From Caprella mutica (Eukaryota; Arthropoda; Malacostraca; Amphipoda; Caprellidae), in NCBI GenBank assembly GCA_947561585.1, contig CANNZV010001598.1:62001-126000 (forward strand): a stretch of DNA of 64,000 nucleotides, read 5' to 3'. The notes under the pieces were generated by a model. The model worked only from the letters and a program-made list of their open reading frames with translations. It was not told where the DNA came from and made no database searches. Each line of letters opens with the position of its first letter. Within the stretch, counting starts at the first letter, position 1. This document shows positions 61,026-64,000 of this stretch, one piece after another. The translations under genes and the position numbers were made by a program.

Positions 61026-61716
61026 GTTATTCATAGGAACTACAATTTAGCAGTTAATTAGCACTAGTTTAGGCTCCTAGGTAGCATATGTTCAAGACCC
61101 TATTTTCATAAATAAGTTAAAGAAATGAACAATAAAAACACACCTGAATTTTATCTATATATTCAATTTGAGGTTCAATTGCCATTTTTTCTTTTCTTTT
61201 GCACGAAACCCTTATAGAATTACTTTAAACTTCTCGATATTAATGTGCAAATACGAGGAATTATGAGCCACTCGGTCACAAACAAGGAATGTGTTATTGT
61301 GGTGACGTCAAATTTTTGTGTCATCTACTAGGTACTATACCCGTTTATGTTCCTGTACCCTGACCTTACCTACCAGGGTACAGGAACATAATCGGGTATA
61401 GTACCTAGCAGACGACACAAAAATATGACGTCACCACAACAACACATTCCTTGTTTGTGACCGAGCGGCTCATAATTCCTCGTATTTGCATGTTAATATC
61501 GAGAAGTTTGAAGTCATTTTATAAGGGTTTCGTGCAAAAGAAAAGCGAAAATGGATATTGCACCTTAAAGTTGAATATATAGATATAATTTAGGTGTGTT
61601 TTTTATTGTTCATTTCTTAAACTTATCTATAAAAAAATAGGGTCTTGAAAATATGCTACCTAGGAGCCTAAACTAGTGCTTGTTAACTGCTAAATTGTAG
61701 TTCCTATGAATAACTA
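61026..61716. repeat. Large near-perfect hairpin (about 340-base arms, 11-base loop)
   Basis: The left arm runs from GTTATTCATAGGAACTACAA to GTTCCTGTACCCTG (ends 61362). The right arm runs from CAGGGTACAGGAAC (starts 61374) to TTGTAGTTCCTATGAATAAC. The arms match nearly throughout, with scattered mismatches and small indels. No open frame or recognisable ends beyond the arms are present. It could be a foldback element or an inverted duplication. Confidence 0.93.
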
Positions 61717-61929
61717 ATAAGGAAAAAAATAATGGAAATACAATTTAAGCAATGCCTAGTTAGTAATTGATAAGAAAAAATTAAATTTAGAAGTGACTAA
61801 GTTTAAGTAGGTTTTTCCATGTTTCAAAGTGTGGTCAGAGTCGCCATTTCCAGTCACTCGGTGGTCACGTCAAACTATAGATTCGATCAGCTGATTAACA
61901 TACCCTATGTTACTGTATCCTGTTACCTA

Positions 61930-63480
61930 CCTACATTTATATATTAGAATTTACTCTCTATAAATCTTCAATTTCAATCATTGTTGGAGAATACACAATC
62001 GATCGTAGTCGAAACATATCCAATTATTTTTGAATATCATCTGAGCTAAATTCAATGAATGATTTCAGTATAAGGTTTATATATAATTATATAATATTAA
62101 TGGTCCCCTTCAAGCAAATATTTTAATTGTTTTATTCAACGAGGCTAATATTTCTTATCATTTTGCTGCAAACTGCATCGAATTTGGTAGCATATTTTTA
62201 ATTTTATATGCTTTTAAAGGTCCTCTCCAGGCTCCGGGAAAAAAATGACTTTATTACATACTATTATAGAACTAAGGTCTACGATCATTATTCTGCAAAC
62301 CGCATACAATTCTGTTCAGTAAATATTTTATTATTTGTTTTTAAAGTTTTTGAATACTCTGTGAGCAACAGTTGAGCGAATCACTAATCTGATGCTCAAG
62401 AAGAAGATTGTACACTCTTTGTTTTGATTAAAAATTTGAATTTTATAAACAAACTATGCGTTTTCGGCCTCTATTCTAGATATTAATTGTTTCCTAAAGT
62501 ATATAAACGTTTATATTATAAATTCATTCAATTTTATACCTTTTCTCGAATATTAAATGGATTTATTAAACCTAATACCTAGTTGACAATCAAAACAAAT
62601 GGTGTACATTCATTTTCTTCAGGCGGAAAATTTCTTAAATTAGTAAGTCGGATGGAAAATAAGTTTTGTAGAGTTTTGAATATAAAAATCTTTAAAAGCA
62701 TATAAAATTAAAAATATGGTACTAAATTCGATGCGGTTTGCAGCAAAATGATAAGAAGCATTAGCTTAGTTGAATAAGGCAATAAAAATATTTGCTTGGA
62801 GGGGACCTTTAAAGATTTTTATAATCAAAACTCTACAAAACCTATTTTACTTCCGATTTATTAATTTAAGAAATTTTCAGTCTGAAGAAAGAGAATGTAC
62901 ACCATTTGTTTTGATTGTCAACAAGGTATTAGGTTTAATAAATCCATTTAATATTCGTTTAAATGATTAAAATTGAATGAACTTATAGTAGAAACGTTTA
63001 TATACTTTAGGAAACATATAATATCTATAATAAATACCGAAAACGCATGGTTTGCTTATAAAATTTAAATTTGTAATCAAAACAAAGAGTGTACAATCTT
63101 CTTCTTGAGCATCAGATTAGTGATTCGCTCAATTGTTGCTAACAGAGTATTAAAAAACTTTAAAAACAAATTATGAAATATGTACTGAACCAAATTGTAT
63201 TCGGTTTGCAGAATAATGATCGTAGACCTTAGTTCTATAATATTATGTTATAAACTCATTTTTTTTCCGGAGCATGGAGAGGACCTTTAACATTTACGAT
63301 GTATCTAATTATATATTTGACCAAGTAATCAAAAGTTATTTCATAAAGATCTATAACCAAATATTTCCGATGCGAGTATTTATATACCAAGTGAAGTCAT
63401 GAGTCTCGCGCGTTACGTCACACTTTCGCGCCATTTTCAAGTGCGAGTATCCATGGCGAGTATCCTTCTAACTATTTAAT
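61930..63480. repeat. Segmental repeat, copy 2 (interrupted by an AAAGGTCC element)
   Basis: The left part 61930-62100 and right part 63291-63480 together correspond to copy 1 at 60660-61020; the element at 62102-63285 separates them. Confidence 0.85.
62102..63285. mobile_element. TIR/foldback element, AAAGGTCCTCTCC family, copy 2
   Basis: The ends GGTCCCCTTCAAGCAAATAT and GGAGAGGACC are compared with AAAGGTCCTCTCCAGGCTCC internally at 62215. The first half (62102-62815) is itself a hairpin (ends GGTCCCC..GGGGACC). A second, overlapping inverted pair joins 62215 to 63288. Motifs GAATGTACACCATTTGTTTT and ATTGTACACTCTTTGTTTTG recur in both orientations. A spurious open frame at 62770-62970 is not a gene. 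Confidence 0.82.
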
Positions 63481-63485
63481 TCATG

Positions 63486-64000
63486 GTGAAACGTCACTGA
63501 AACCACCGATAACTGGGAACTTACCCTAAATATGAACTACCTCTTTCCGCTTTTTAGACAAATTAGCTCATGAATCATTTTTTGAAAATGTGATTAAGCA
63601 TTACTGGCCTCATTCCTGTTTCAGCTTCGGTGGCAGCAGGACGTGTCGTTTCTAGACAATAAGGTTACGAAAATACCCGGCGTCATTTCAGTTTATTTGA
63701 TCTCTGCTGCTTCTGTGCTTCCCCCAATGATAGTAAATATTATGGAGTAGTGAACATGAAGTGGGGAGATTAGATACTGAAATTCCAAATTGACTCCTCT
63801 TGTTATTTGCCTACCTATTTTATCTTAGGTAAACGTAAATTATATTCTTTTGTGATCTCTTTTTTCTTCCACTCTCTCTTCCAGATATACTTCAAAATAT
63901 ATCTCGATCCACCTTCTTACAATATTGCACATTCTCTTCCATAAATACCTTGTTTATGGTAAGTTGAGTGGCCATTTTCTCATCCCCTTCTCTTCTTTAA
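63486..64000. other. Right end of window, no gene seen
   Basis: It starts with CACCGATAACTGGGAACTTA then CCCTAAA, resembling a truncated right end of the GGGTAAGTT hairpin family. The remaining sequence has no supportable gene or repeat. Confidence 0.4.

Overview
This window is nuclear DNA from an insect. It is strongly AT-rich, intron-dominated and packed with minisatellites, MITEs, foldback elements and dead transposons. The only host gene I can support is a filamin-type gene on the minus strand. Its six visible exons encode three consecutive calponin-homology (CH) domains, the arrangement known from the insect filamin-like gene jitterbug (jbug). The repeat landscape suggests a hemipteran, possibly a planthopper; that species guess is inference only.

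Layout, in gene order (right to left): exon 1 (51899-51530), exon 2 (28867-28743), exon 3 (17745-17615), exon 4 (16572-16359), exon 5 (14942-14825), exon 6 (9437-9250). All five introns inside the window have GT/AG borders and the phases agree at every junction, giving 1146 coding bases (382 residues) that remain open at the left end. The rest of the protein, expected to be filamin immunoglobulin-like repeats, lies beyond the left edge or in exons I could not see in 1-9249.

Introns hold most of the sequence. At least ten minisatellite arrays (unit lengths 15, 15, 17, 19, 20, 20, 24, 26, 26 and 34 bases) sit inside the gene and total roughly 8.3 kb of its 42.6 kb; no comparable large array is seen outside it. 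The introns also carry a DD37E-type Tc1-like element with complete ends (13271-14744), a Tc1-like element with complete ends (21724-23009), an element with AAAGGTCCTCTCC ends (10883-11916) and several hairpin MITEs.

Left of exon 6 lie a dead mariner/maT-like transposase and a hAT-like MITE with an exact 8-base target duplication. Right of exon 1 is a mobile-element graveyard: two LINE copies nested in opposite orientation inside a TIR element (54556-56916), a rearranged Tc1/mariner-type element (57523-58786), a foldback whose arms are built from AATTGCTCGAA motifs (58827-59648), a fossil pogo/Tigger-like transposase C-terminus (59655-60580), a 690-base near-perfect hairpin (61026-61716), and a duplicated segment in which one copy is empty and the other carries a second AAAGGTCC element.

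Two observations stand out as possibly undescribed. First, hairpin elements with unrelated ends share the same central palindrome around GGTACCTGCAGGT. Second, another dispersed family keeps a common core (around CTAGTTTGTTGTACTGCA) while its ends are built from different short motifs.
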